From Fragilaria crotonensis (lineage: Eukaryota > Bacillariophyta > Fragilariophyceae > Fragilariales > Fragilariaceae), in NCBI GenBank assembly GCA_022925895.1, contig JAKSYS010000196.1:1-64000 (forward strand): a DNA stretch of 64,000 nt, written 5' to 3'. The notes beneath the pieces were generated by a model that ran no database searches, was not told the DNA's origin, and saw only the letters and a list, made by a program, of their open reading frames with translations. Shown here piece by piece: positions 46,156 through 56,051 of the stretch (positions within the stretch are counted from its first letter, which is position 1; each line of letters starts with the position of its first letter). Position numbers and translations under genes: made by a program.

Positions 46156-48811
46156 TCAAGCTTTGCGATCTGACAGGGCATCAAGTCCGACCTCGGGAGC
46201 ACGATGATGATTCGAACTTCTTGGAGCACTGGATGTTGGCTCCGTTCCAGCTCCTGTTGGCGCGGCGACCGAAACGTAGCGCTTATCCCAGTTCATGAAC
46301 TCTCGACAGTCCTTGGCACCGCAATAGCACGCCACTCGTTTCGCCTCATCGAATTCCACTGGGAATTTGTAATCGTAGCACAATTCTTGGCCCACTGGTA
46401 TATCTTTCTTGGCGTAAATGACAATTCGTTTGGCGTTATTAATCGAGATGATCTGGGTGTAGCAATTAGGATCACAACTGGCATTGATGTATCGCGCAAC
46501 GTTTCCCCTTTTTGTTGCATCGCAAACATTGTTACCGTCCATACGAAACATGTAGTCACTACCAATCTTGGCTTGCACATACTCAGCTTCACGCTTTTCT
46601 GCGGTTGCGTTGCCAATGATTTCGCCTCTATACTCCACGATCACTTCTCCCTCGCGAATCTCTTGGTCGGCGAATACTCCCCAAGCATGAATGCCTGATC
46701 GACCGAAACGAAGGTGAGATTCGCGTCCTGTTAGTGCGTCCAATTCAAGCAACGATGATCCAAACGCAACAACGTCTTTCATGATGCGACGTTGAGACGC
46801 TCGAGCTGCTCTCACAGCTGTCTTCTTTTCTTCCATTTTTGTCGATTCCTCGGATCTGAGATTGCGGACAACTTCCTGGCGACTACTAGTAACTTCAATC
46901 TGATGCTTTGCAATTCCTTCGAAGCTTCGCGTCACGGGATCATAAGGAAGCAATCTCAAACACGATTCTGTGAATCCATTCTGGCAGCACTGCTCGACCT
47001 TACTGATCTCGTTGGATAATTTAGGACGGTCGTGCTTGCGTCGATGTTTATGATCAGCGTCATCGCATGACTTCGACGAAGACGACCGTACCACCCGTCG
47101 AATTATCTTTCCTCTTGGCTTCAAAGCGACAATCGGTTTATTGGCTGGTTGGGTGCAAGGAAGCGAGGTGAAAGCCTGAGGGAGATCGAAGTCAGTAAAA
47201 TTCATACATTTGACTTTCAATAGGCCTGCACTCAAAGCATCCGAAGATATCGAATCTTGCTTGACTGGATGGCAAGTTCTACAGTGAAAGCGGGCTTGCG
47301 TGCCGAATCCAGGATCAACCTTTTGGATCCATTTGGCACAACGCTTGTGGATCGTGAAGCCACAATCGTTGCACACCATGCCTGACTTGCAATAAAGGCA
47401 ACAAACAGCACACAGCTGTTGGTTTTCACGCGAGACAAACTTCCGTGGCTGGTTCTTAAATGCCTCGCTCAGTGCAAGGGCATGGTGACTAGCACATCCC
47501 TGACATCGACAGGCTTTGAGGAATGTGCCTGATTTTCCAAACTTCTTGCAGCTCTGGAGACATTTTGAACAAGATATGGCAGATGGAGTGATGGCGATAT
47601 GATCGACAAACATGTCGCTTCCTTCAACTCCGCAACGGTGACAAATGAGGCGATCCACAGGCATATCTGCATTATCACCTTGGTATTGATGACGCCACGA
47701 ATTCCTCTCTTCGGAGTAAATTCTTGAAACAGTTGCAAAGTCAGAATCTTGCTCGGCACACCTCCGGATTTTACGACTTGCGACAACCAACTCTTCGACG
47801 GGCACCTGAAATTCTCGAGTCCTGTCAAGCTCGTATAGCTCCAACTGACTCTGGTCCAGTAGCCGTCCACGAGTCGTCGATTCTGGTAGTTTCATCATCC
47901 TGACGGTGACTGTCGCCAAACTTTCAGAACTGGGACGAACGCTTATAACTTCACCAACATAACGACCTGCCGTATGATCCGAGTCCATGCGGGAGGCCAA
48001 CCATCGAAAGTTTTGTTCTTGTTGCGCGTGTGAATCGAATGTATTCCCACATAAAGCTTTTTGCGAATCTTCTTGCTTCGACAGCCCCAAGCGGCGGTGC
48101 TATTGCAACCCGTTCGCGAATAACCCATTTACAAACTAAAACGTTGTCCTTCCCTATTTTTTCAGACGAGCAGTGCTTTGAGCCGTAGGATATCCCCAGG
48201 TTTACTCTAACAGTAACCTTATCAATTCCCCGGATGATTTGCTCGTACCGAAAGCGCTTTCTTTCATTCTCTGTGAGCGCTGAAACATCAATATCGGTGT
48301 TATCAACACATTCGAGAAACGGAAGGATAGAGGAACGATCGATTAACAAATCGACTGGTATGAAACCAGGCGTCCTTTCCCTTAACGCTTGGTACAACTT
48401 GGTGGCATGGTGTTCATAATCGACCAGTCCCACGACATCACCCTCCACTATTCTACCTGAGGATGCGGATGATGTTACACCGTCTGGAAGTAAAACCGAT
48501 TTTGGAAAACAACAACGGATTCGACAGCCGATGATCATGAATCCTTGATGGTATCCAGGAATAGGGTCAATCCACGTTTCAACCACCGCTTTGGGAGACA
48601 ATTCTTCCAATAGATTTCCGTCCATGTCCTTGACAGTATTCCCTTCTGGACGATAGCGGAGCGCCACTAGAGAGCCAGTTTTGATGCGGAAGGCTGGTGG
48701 CCGTTTCCTATTCTTCTTTGGTGTTCCGCCACTTGTGCAATCATCTGCTACAACGCTTGGTCTTAACTTCCCATTGGCAGTAGTAGCAGACGACTCAACA
48801 CTCATGTTCAT
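46156..48811 (-). pseudogene. SET1/trithorax-type histone lysine methyltransferase, one frame change
   Basis: The start is the ATG at 48811. The first frame (286 codons) passes into the 644-codon frame near 48088, within a GGGG run, so a single-base slip separates them. The N-terminal half has no recognised domain. Cys/His-rich PHD-like zinc fingers follow (CHRCGVEGSD to FHCRTC, about 47660-47265). The SET domain lies at about 46695-46335, with GIHAWGVFADQ, VEYRGEIIG, GNVARYINASCDPNC and CYDYKF, and the post-SET zinc motif CYCGAKDC comes after. The pattern is that of SET1/MLL enzymes that methylate histone H3 lysine 4 in the nucleus. All SET catalytic motifs are intact, so a functional gene with an assembly error is quite possible. 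An upstream 102-codon frame (49116-48808) rich in Ser/Asn may or may not belong. Confidence 0.88.
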
Positions 48812-49712
48812 GACTGCAGGTTCATTGTTAGCGTCACCATAGGCATTGACATGGACACGGGGGTCGGTACTTGGAAGACTTTATGGTTGACCTTGCTTCG
48901 TTTCGTCGTCCCTGACATTGACGCGTAGTTTGAATATACATTTGCTCCATTACTTGTGGAACCATTGCATTCCATTGTGCCATGATCGACACCACGAGCA
49001 GATCCGCTGGTCCCGCATGGGCCATCATTCTGCCGTTTCCTGTTCTCATATGTGACAGCAGTGAAAAGGTAGATCACTCTGTCAACGGAACGTGCAACTT
49101 GGGCTACTACGACCATCCGTATTGTACCATTAGTAGAGGCGGCAGCGTGAAAGGCGAGTGCTTTAGTTACCGCATGGTACTCTCGGTAGGCGTACTACAG
49201 TACCAGGTACAGTTTCATGACCCATCTTGTGCTTGGTTTATGTGTACTGTGTACGGTACTGCGTTCGCTACAGTACATACAGTACTGTAGCAATCATAGC
49301 ACAGTATACAGTAGTAGTTCTGGTGCTGGTACATCTATATGATACTCAGTACCAGGTACATGCATATGGGAGAGTTTTGGTTTCCTGGTTCGTATGGTAT
49401 GATACGGTATGAGGCCCACACTGGTGGGTAGAGATGACGAATGACAGCGACCACAGACAGACCTTTGCATGGGCATCTCCGCACCAAACGAACAGAAGAC
49501 AAGCACCACCATAAGCACTCCACATTCTGCCCACTGCATCACTGAGAGGAAGCATTTGTTGCTTTCAATCGCAACCTGAAACTGTTCCTCTGGCTAGCAC
49601 ATAACACTGAGTCACTGAGAAGTAGTGCTGTGTATTGTTTTTGTGCTGTGCTATCCAAGGAAAGATAGCGTTTTGTGCGTTGATCCGGCCGTACAGTACA
49701 CAACACTGGAGA
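48812..49712. other. Intergenic between SET and L11 genes
   Basis: This is the divergent promoter region for the two genes. It is rich in TACAGTAC/GGTACAG words (49190-49370). A minus frame of 102 codons touching the SET start is possible N-terminal coding. Confidence 0.5.
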
Positions 49713-50156
49713 ATGTCACTTGTTCGCGTTGTGAGGCTTCGAGTTCCTGCTGCGGCAGCCAAGCCTGGTCCTGCAATTGGTCAAGCGTTGGGTCCTCTGG
49801 GTATCAACATGATGGAATTTTGCAAACAATTCAATGAACGAACAGAGCCAGTCTATGAGCGCGAAACTCCCTTGTCGGTGTCTCTTTCCGCCATGTCCGA
49901 TCGGACTTTTAAATTCGTTGTCAAGTCTCCTCCAACCTCGTATTTGCTCAAGAAAGCAGCAGGATTGGCCAAGGGGGCAACAAGTCCAAGTCCTGGGAAA
50001 GCCATTGGATTTGTCACTCCAGAAACAGTCTACGAGATTGCAAAAGTGAAACAACAGGACGATCTCCTGTGGCACTTACCTTTGGAGTCGATTGCGAGAT
50101 CAGTGGTTGGAACTGCGAAAAGCATCGGTATCGCCGTCCAAGAAGCCGAAGAATGA
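49713..50156 (+). CDS. Mitochondrial-type ribosomal protein L11 (uL11m)
   Basis: This is a 147-residue intact ORF from the ATG at 49713, the normal length for bacterial-type L11. Recognisable blocks are the N-terminal RVPAAAAKPGPAIGQALGPLGINMMEFCKQFN and the RNA-binding C-terminal domain with TFKFVVKSPPTSYLLKKAAG, ending GTAKSIGIAV. L11 binds the GTPase-associated centre of the large rRNA with L10 and L12. Diatom plastid genomes usually encode their own L11, so a nuclear bacterial-type copy is most likely mitochondrial; the short N terminus shows no obvious long presequence. It is tail-to-tail with the DUF1295 gene. Confidence 0.92.
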   Translation: MSLVRVVRLRVPAAAAKPGPAIGQALGPLGINMMEFCKQFNERTEPVYERETPLSVSLSAMSDRTFKFVVKSPPTSYLLKKAAGLAKGATSPSPGKAIGFVTPETVYEIAKVKQQDDLLWHLPLESIARSVVGTAKSIGIAVQEAEE

Positions 50157-50354
50157 ACGCTTTTTCATTTCGTGATTTCTTGCGAGTGCAAAGTGCACCT
50201 AAAGGACAGTGTGATTATTTCGTCGCTCTACTATAGAAATAAATTAGCTTCAATGCAAGAGGAGAGGGCCTCTCACGCGATCATTCCTGGATCCTCATTC
50301 TGCTCGATGAAAAGACTTCTTATAAGACTACGCCAACTCTCGCGCTCTCTAGTC

Positions 50355-51571
50355 TTAAGAAAACGATTTGAATGGATTAGGAATAATGAGAGGGGTGTTG
50401 GCCACGTACTGCAAATAGGCAGGATCGTGGCCATACTTCTTGTTGGCAAGTTCCAACGCAGGTGTCAGATTGCCGGACGCTTGTGCCGTGAACAAGGCCC
50501 AAAGGAAGAGTGGTGACAAGAACGCAATTAACATGCGTCTGGCGCCAAAAAGTCTCTGAAGAGGATTTCCAGCCGCCTTGCCTGCGGTATCAATCAAGGC
50601 CGGAGCATTGATCAAAAAGATTCCACTCCATATTGCGAGATTACCAAACCAGTTGGGATGTTGGGACAAGGACCAAACTCCAACGTTACAGAATTGACCC
50701 GGATGTTCTTGTTTGAATGTCCACTTTTGCAGGTCGGCAAGTGTCTCAAAGGCTAATCCAATAGCATAGAGCGCGCATCCACAGTACGATGTAATTGGCA
50801 ATCCTGGAGCTAGTGACGTTGTTCCGAGTGTGTGTGGCAGCGATGCTACAAGACCCCAAAGGAATGAAAAAACCCAGAAACTAGCTGTTGTGTCAAGACG
50901 ATGCGTGATGTTAGTATTTATGAGCAACATAAATGGAACAATATATAATCTTTGTTGCAAAAGGAACTCACTTGCACCGCTCGTAGTTGAAAGCAGCTCG
51001 TCTAGACGAGCATCGTGTCCAGTCTTTAAGACTCTGAAGAAGAGGAAACCAGCCAGCTTGGTCCCCCCATACTGTAACCAAGGCAGACGATAATTTAATC
51101 CTTGCAGAAGCTAAAATTCCTCTCGAGGATTTAGTGATAAAGGGGAGAATTCCAGCCGCCGCAAACGCACCAGTTCCAATCAAGTCTAGATGTAGATGAG
51201 ACTTGGTCAAAAAGGGAAATGAGCCAACCGACTGCGTTGCACCCTGCAAACATGAGGGATGACTGGACGAAGGGTCCATTGACAAAGTCAGTGATTGGGA
51301 CCATAGCATGAAGCTTCGTACTACTACTTGCAGACTGCATCACAGATGATCGCGAGGAACCACCGCGAAAGGCAAGGGGTTTCATCGATGCAGTTGGCGT
51401 CGCTTTGTAAGAGGCAGCGACAGCAAAAGCGCTAGCACATGAACAAGTATGAGTGAAAGGAAGCCCTGGAAATGGGGAACACGTTGCGAGTATCAGAACA
51501 ACCAGGATTAATTGCAACCAGGTGTGAGTCAGTCCTCGCGCCTGCGCTGCTCGATTGCGATGAGTATGCAT
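50355..51571 (-). pseudogene. DUF1295 (steroid-reductase-like) membrane protein with plastid presequence; two frame changes
   Basis: The start is the ATG at 51571. Residues ~15-30 (THTWLQLILVVLILATC) form a signal peptide, followed by CASAFAVAA, the ASAF-type motif that marks import into the complex plastid of diatoms. A Ser-rich transit-like stretch follows. The mature part has several membrane segments and the DUF1295 core WSLSQHPNWFGNLAIWSGIFL, with the C terminus YLQYVANTPLIIPNPF. Two single-base frame changes separate the pieces (near 51205 and 51040). DUF1295 proteins are distant relatives of steroid 5-alpha reductases, but substrates in algae are unknown. The signals suggest a plastid-envelope or thylakoid protein. 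Confidence 0.85.
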
Positions 51572-51881
51572 TTAATATATGATTGTGTTCTAATGCTTTC
51601 TATAGAAAGAAGTCTGTCGTAGCTGTTGTCGTGGTCGAAGTTCGAATTTTGCGGCTGTTTCCGCTTGTGCGATGTGCGATCCGCCATCCGCCTTGGCTAT
51701 TTACGCGTACATACAAGTGTACGACGTACTCATGCTGACCTACTGCAATGTATGAAATCCACAGTCCTACGATACCGGTACAGGTACTTGTATCCGGGAG
51801 CACGGGAGACCCGAGACCCGAGTACAAGAAACTACAGTGTACGACTGTACTGCAGTACTATTACTGCACACCTCGCATACT
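51572..51881. other. Intergenic between the DUF1295 gene and the Harbinger element
   Basis: 310 bp, no gene. It is presumably the DUF1295 promoter, with repeated TACTGCAGTACT-like palindromes near 51850. Confidence 0.5.
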
Positions 51882-52025
51882 GGAGCGATCCTAAAACCCA
51901 AGAAAACACAAATCACATTTTGTATGTGGATCACGACACATGCATTTTCCATGTGAAGACCATGTGATTGTTAACGTTTCTTTTGTGATTTGTGTTCCTT
52001 TTTTGTGATTTGCGTCATATTTTAG

Positions 52026-53351
52026 ATGGTCTTCCTAAAAGCACAAATCACATTAAATGAGATTTGTGTTTTGGCGGCATTGGTGTCAATGCCCATAATT
52101 CCAATTTTATTACAGTCCAAATTGGTCCAACGTATCAGGACGATGGTATCTTCGGACTTCATGCTCTTTTGCTTTATGTACAGGCTTTCCCAGAAGCGCA
52201 AATGGCAGTTGAATTCTGAACGCAGATGTCATTCAAGATATCGGAAATCCTTTTACAAGCAGCTTTCTGAGTATGAACGTCGTATCCGACGGCGTTACAT
52301 TCCTCGACCATCACTCCAACTGCCCTTAGCGAGTGCGTGGCGAAGACTATACGATGCCAAACAGGATCAAGCATTGATAACACTCACGGGGGTTGACTTC
52401 GACACGTTTGATTGGTTAGTGGCCAGGTTCAATCGGTACTACGATTCGCATTCGCCTTTTGTGGACTCAGAATATGGTCTGATTGTTCCGATGGCGAGAC
52501 ATAAGGGTCGTCCGCGACATTGCTCTGGCACAGCTATTCTTGGGCTGTGCCTGGCATGGACAAGGACCCGAGGATCATGCATGGTCCTTCAGATGATCTT
52601 TGGCATGACGGCAAATTCCGTAAGCATGTACCTTCGCTTCGGTCGTCGGATTCTGATTGCAGTTCTCAAGAAAGAACCAGATGCTCGAATCCAAGTGCCG
52701 GATGCTGAAACAATACGGCATTACCAGCGACTTGTAACAAACAGACATCCAATCTTGGATGGAGTCTGGTGTACTATGGACGGGCTTAAGTTGACATTGC
52801 AACGAGCCCCAAAAGTTGATGTGGAAAACAACTTTTTCAACGGTTGGAAGCACGACCATTATGTTGGGGCGGTCATTGTTTTTTGTCCCGATGGGACAAT
52901 CCCCATCGTATGTTTTAATGTTCCAGGCAGTGTACACGATAGTCTCATTGCCGATTGGGGCAGTGTTTATGACAAGCTTGAAGATGTCTGGGAAAGGTGC
53001 GGTGGAAAGTGTACAGTCGATTCCGCGTTCTCAGCACGGAACGAATACCTTATTAGATCCGCACAAACTGTCATTGAAGGTGACACAAGGGAGTTTGCCT
53101 TCAACTTGGAACTGAATAGAGAAGCTACGTCAATGCGCCAATCAGCTGAATGGGGAATGCGTGCCTTTCAGGCATCATTCCCACGCTTGCAAGACCGATT
53201 CATCTTCGAACAAAATGGTGAGCGACGTCTCATTGTCAAAATGTGTTTGCTTCTTTATAATCTCCGAGCACGACGAATCGGAATCAACCAAATTCGCTCG
53301 GTTTATTTGCATTCCCTTGAACATACGAATGTACAACAACTTTTCAGGTGA
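52026..53351 (+). CDS. Harbinger transposase (DDE_Tnp_4 family)
   Basis: This is a 441-residue intact ORF from the ATG at 52026; the preceding ATTTTAG could be an intron acceptor, so an upstream exon is possible. A helix-turn-helix-like region lies at ~165-205 (GTAILGLCLAWTRTRG, MTANSVSMYLRFG). The RNase H-fold catalytic part has D252 in CTMDGLKL, D305 in FNVPGSVHDS, the TVDSAF block at ~332 and E375 in SAEWGMRAF, matching the expected DDE triad. The protein cuts and joins the element ends in the nucleus, usually with the Myb-like partner. Length and motifs suggest possible activity. Confidence 0.9.
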   Translation: MVFLKAQITLNEICVLAALVSMPIIPILLQSKLVQRIRTMVSSDFMLFCFMYRLSQKRKWQLNSERRCHSRYRKSFYKQLSEYERRIRRRYIPRPSLQLPLASAWRRLYDAKQDQALITLTGVDFDTFDWLVARFNRYYDSHSPFVDSEYGLIVPMARHKGRPRHCSGTAILGLCLAWTRTRGSCMVLQMIFGMTANSVSMYLRFGRRILIAVLKKEPDARIQVPDAETIRHYQRLVTNRHPILDGVWCTMDGLKLTLQRAPKVDVENNFFNGWKHDHYVGAVIVFCPDGTIPIVCFNVPGSVHDSLIADWGSVYDKLEDVWERCGGKCTVDSAFSARNEYLIRSAQTVIEGDTREFAFNLELNREATSMRQSAEWGMRAFQASFPRLQDRFIFEQNGERRLIVKMCLLLYNLRARRIGINQIRSVYLHSLEHTNVQQLFR

Positions 53352-53487
53352 CGAGTACATTCCAGGCCATAGACTTAGTACATGTTACTAGTAGAAGTAT
53401 GCAGTTGTATTCGTCCTACTATTCGTCCTTTCCCTAATTTACTAATTTACTACTAACCAATGTTCCTAACTCGTGATGAAGCCGTTG

Positions 53488-55676
53488 TTACTTTGTGATG
53501 TTGTCCTTGTTCTCGTCTCGTTGTCCTGAAAGAGATTCTGCTAAAGCCTTACGGCGCCATTTTTGAACTTCTTCATCGTCATCATCTTCTTCGAAATCGT
53601 CCCAATCCGGTTTGTGTTCCAGGAGCCTTGCCATGAATGATTGTGTGTCCGGCAGAGCCGACAAAGGCAATGACTCACGCAAGTCGGCGACGCCGTCGTC
53701 GTCATCGTCGTCGTCATCATCGTCGTCGTCTTCTTGATGGGTGTCACCGCTAGTAGTACTGGCGGTGTTGTACTTTCCTTTTGTCGTCGTCGTTTGCCTA
53801 CTGCCAACAACGATGACATTGTCATCTTCGTTCTTCTTGTTCTTCATCTTCGTCATTCTTGTCTTAACGACGACGACGTCGTCGTTACCATCGTCGTCGA
53901 TAACGTCGTCGTCGTCTTCGTCGTCGTCGTCATCGTAACGGCTATGCTTACGATAACGGCTTCGCTGCCCTACTAGCTTGTCATCTTCGTTCTTGTTCTT
54001 CATCTTCGTCATTCTCGTTTTAACAACGACGACGTCGTCGTTACCATCGTCGTCGATAACGTCGTCGTCGTCGTCGTCGTCGTCATCGTAACGGCTATGC
54101 TGCCCTTCTTGTTGCTCCTTGTCACCGCCGAAGTCATGATGCTTACGATAACGGCTTCGCTGCCCTACTAGCTTGTCATCTTCGTTCTTGTTCTTCATTT
54201 TCGTCATTCTTGTCTTAACGACGACGACGTCGTCGTTACCATCGTCGTCGATAACGCCGTCGTCGTCGTCGCTGCATCGTAACGGCTATGCTGCCTTCTT
54301 GTTGCTCCTTGTCACCGCCGAAGTCATGATGCTTACGATAACGGCTTCGCTGCCCTACTAGCTTGTCATCTTCGTTCTTGTTCTTCATTTTCGTCATTCT
54401 TGTCTTAACGACGACACGCCGTCGTTACCATCGATCGTCGATAACGCCGTCGTCGTCGTCATCATCATAACGGCTATGCTGCCCTTGCTCCTTTTCGCTA
54501 CTAGTACTCCTAATATGATTAGGGTTTATTTCCTGCTGGTCCTGTTCATCGTCGTGATTAGAAATCATTTGAATCAAAAAAGACAGCAGCACTTGATGAC
54601 ATTACTTACCATTCGGTGATGATGAGTAGTATGCTGCTGGGACAGCATACTCATCATCATCATGTTCATCATACGAAACTCCTGTCTCCGCATGTCCATT
54701 TCATCTTTCCGGGCACGTTCCGCTGCTTCACGATCTTCGCGTCTGGTGCGCATTTCGAGCTCACGTTCGCGGAGCATGAAATGCATCATGTCCTTGAAGG
54801 TCATGTCGTCGTCGGGGGTGTCGTCGCTGTCACGCCGATTCTTCCTCTTCTTTGAACCAGTCTGGGCAATCTTCGAAGACAAAAGAACCTGTCGGTGCAC
54901 CGCTCCGCTACCTGAACTACTACTCCTGTTAGTACTAGTAAGTGATGATGACGCAGTAGAGGCCGTACGAACTACACTTCCTCCACTCCCCCGCCCGCCA
55001 TGTTGTGCCTAAGGAAAGATGAACAAGAGGCAGGTTAGTAGTATTTGCTGGAGAAACGAACACAAGCAAGCAAAGCAAGAACAACTTCACGTAGAAAATT
55101 ACCTCCAGCTGCCTTTGCTCCTCTACCTGCTGGTGTTGCGCTACTTCAATCTCGGGACGATGCTCTTGTGCAATTTCCGGTGCAACTTCAATATCGGGAC
55201 GTCGCTGCTGTTGTGCAACTGCTGGTGGTTCTGCGATCTCAGGATGATGACGACGGTTCTCGTCTGCTAGTACGTCAGGATTGTTGTCATTCAGGACGAC
55301 AGCAACATGTTCATTGCCTTCACCTTCTTGATTGCCTCGTGGTCGTTGGTCTTCCTCTATATGGTCCTCCTCCAGTTCTTCGTCATCGGAACCTCCTCCC
55401 TCTGATTCTTCTGCTTTTTTGGTGATTTCTTCGTAAGCTTTCTTAGCACGAAGGACATCCTCTGCAGGAATGTCTGGGTCTCCAGTTGAATGACGAGCCT
55501 TGTAGAGCATAGTAAACTTTTGCTTGAGGCTCTCTTTGGTGCGACCTCCGGGAAATGGGACTCATGTTCTGCCAAGACACGATCCCATTCATAGGGTCCA
55601 ATCGGAAGGAACCTCTCAATAGCACTGAGGAGGACATCCACCTCTTAAATGGTGAAACCAATGCCCTTTTTGGCAT
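53488..55676 (-). pseudogene. Harbinger partner gene: Myb/SANT-like protein with acidic repeat tail
   Basis: Exon 1 (55676-55103) begins at an ATG and holds a SANT/Myb-like domain (DVLLSAIERFLPIGPYEWDRV) and an acidic linker. Intron 1 is 55009-55102 (GTAATT...TTAG). Exon 2 (55008-54610) encodes a charged helix (ERELEMRTRREDREAAER) typical of the C-terminal region of such partners. Intron 2 starts at 54609 (GTAAGT) and probably ends near 54547 (AACAG). Exon 3 runs to a stop at 53488 and is rich in Asp runs and KMKNKNEDDK repeats. An in-frame stop and two single-base changes near 55645-55550 break exon 1. Partners of this kind bind the element ends and carry the transposase into the nucleus. 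Confidence 0.75.
53820..54480 (-). repeat. In-gene tandem repeat (period ~155-190 bp, about four units)
   Basis: Units of TCTTCGTTCTTGTTCTTCAT, a GACGACGTCGTCG tract and ATAACGGCTATGCTGCC recur four times with internal trinucleotide (GTC) length changes. On the minus strand they encode Asp runs plus KMKNKNEDDKLVGQRSRYRK. Some units contain frame changes. Confidence 0.85.
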
Positions 55677-56051
55677 GGTGGTTATCACCAAGTTTGAGGA
55701 GGGAAACGGAGGGAAATGGAGGGAGACGAACTGGATTGAAGGCGGGAGATTTGTGCAACAAGTACGTTGCAGCTGTAGAAATCGTCTGTAGAATTTATGC
55801 AGGTATGTTTTCATCGTAGAAAACGTCCGTGGAATTTGTGAAACTACATTTGTGTTGCACAAAGTTTTATTCGAGGGCAAAATGGGCTCGAACAAGATTT
55901 GTGATTTGTGCAGGGGTTTTTAGGGCTTATAACCAGATATTTGCTTGTGGGTTGCACATTTTTGGCGCGCTACCGTTACAAAACGGACGAGATTTGTGTA
56001 ATTGTCAGTTGAAAATGTGATTTGTGTTTTTCTGGGTTTTAGGATCGCTCC

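Larger units (their letters stand above)
51882..56051. mobile_element. PIF/Harbinger DNA transposon, both genes present
   Basis: A 4170-bp element flanked by the 3-bp duplication ACT (51879-51881 and 56052-56054). The terminal inverted repeats are about 38 bp, starting GGAGCGATCCTAAAACCCA, with one indel between ends. Subterminal copies of GATTTGTGT (both orientations) occur near 51907, 51995, 52042, 52065, 55898, 55990 and 56016. It carries a transposase gene (plus) and a Myb/SANT-like partner gene (minus), arranged tail to tail, as in two-gene Harbingers. The transposase frame is open; the partner gene is damaged at its start. Confidence 0.93.

Noticed and set aside
49713-50156. L11 as a plastid ribosomal protein
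   Set aside because: There is no signal peptide or ASAF motif, and diatom plastid genomes generally encode their own L11.
53488-55676. The Myb-like gene as an independent host transcription factor
   Set aside because: It lies wholly between the Harbinger inverted repeats and has the layout of the usual Harbinger partner gene.
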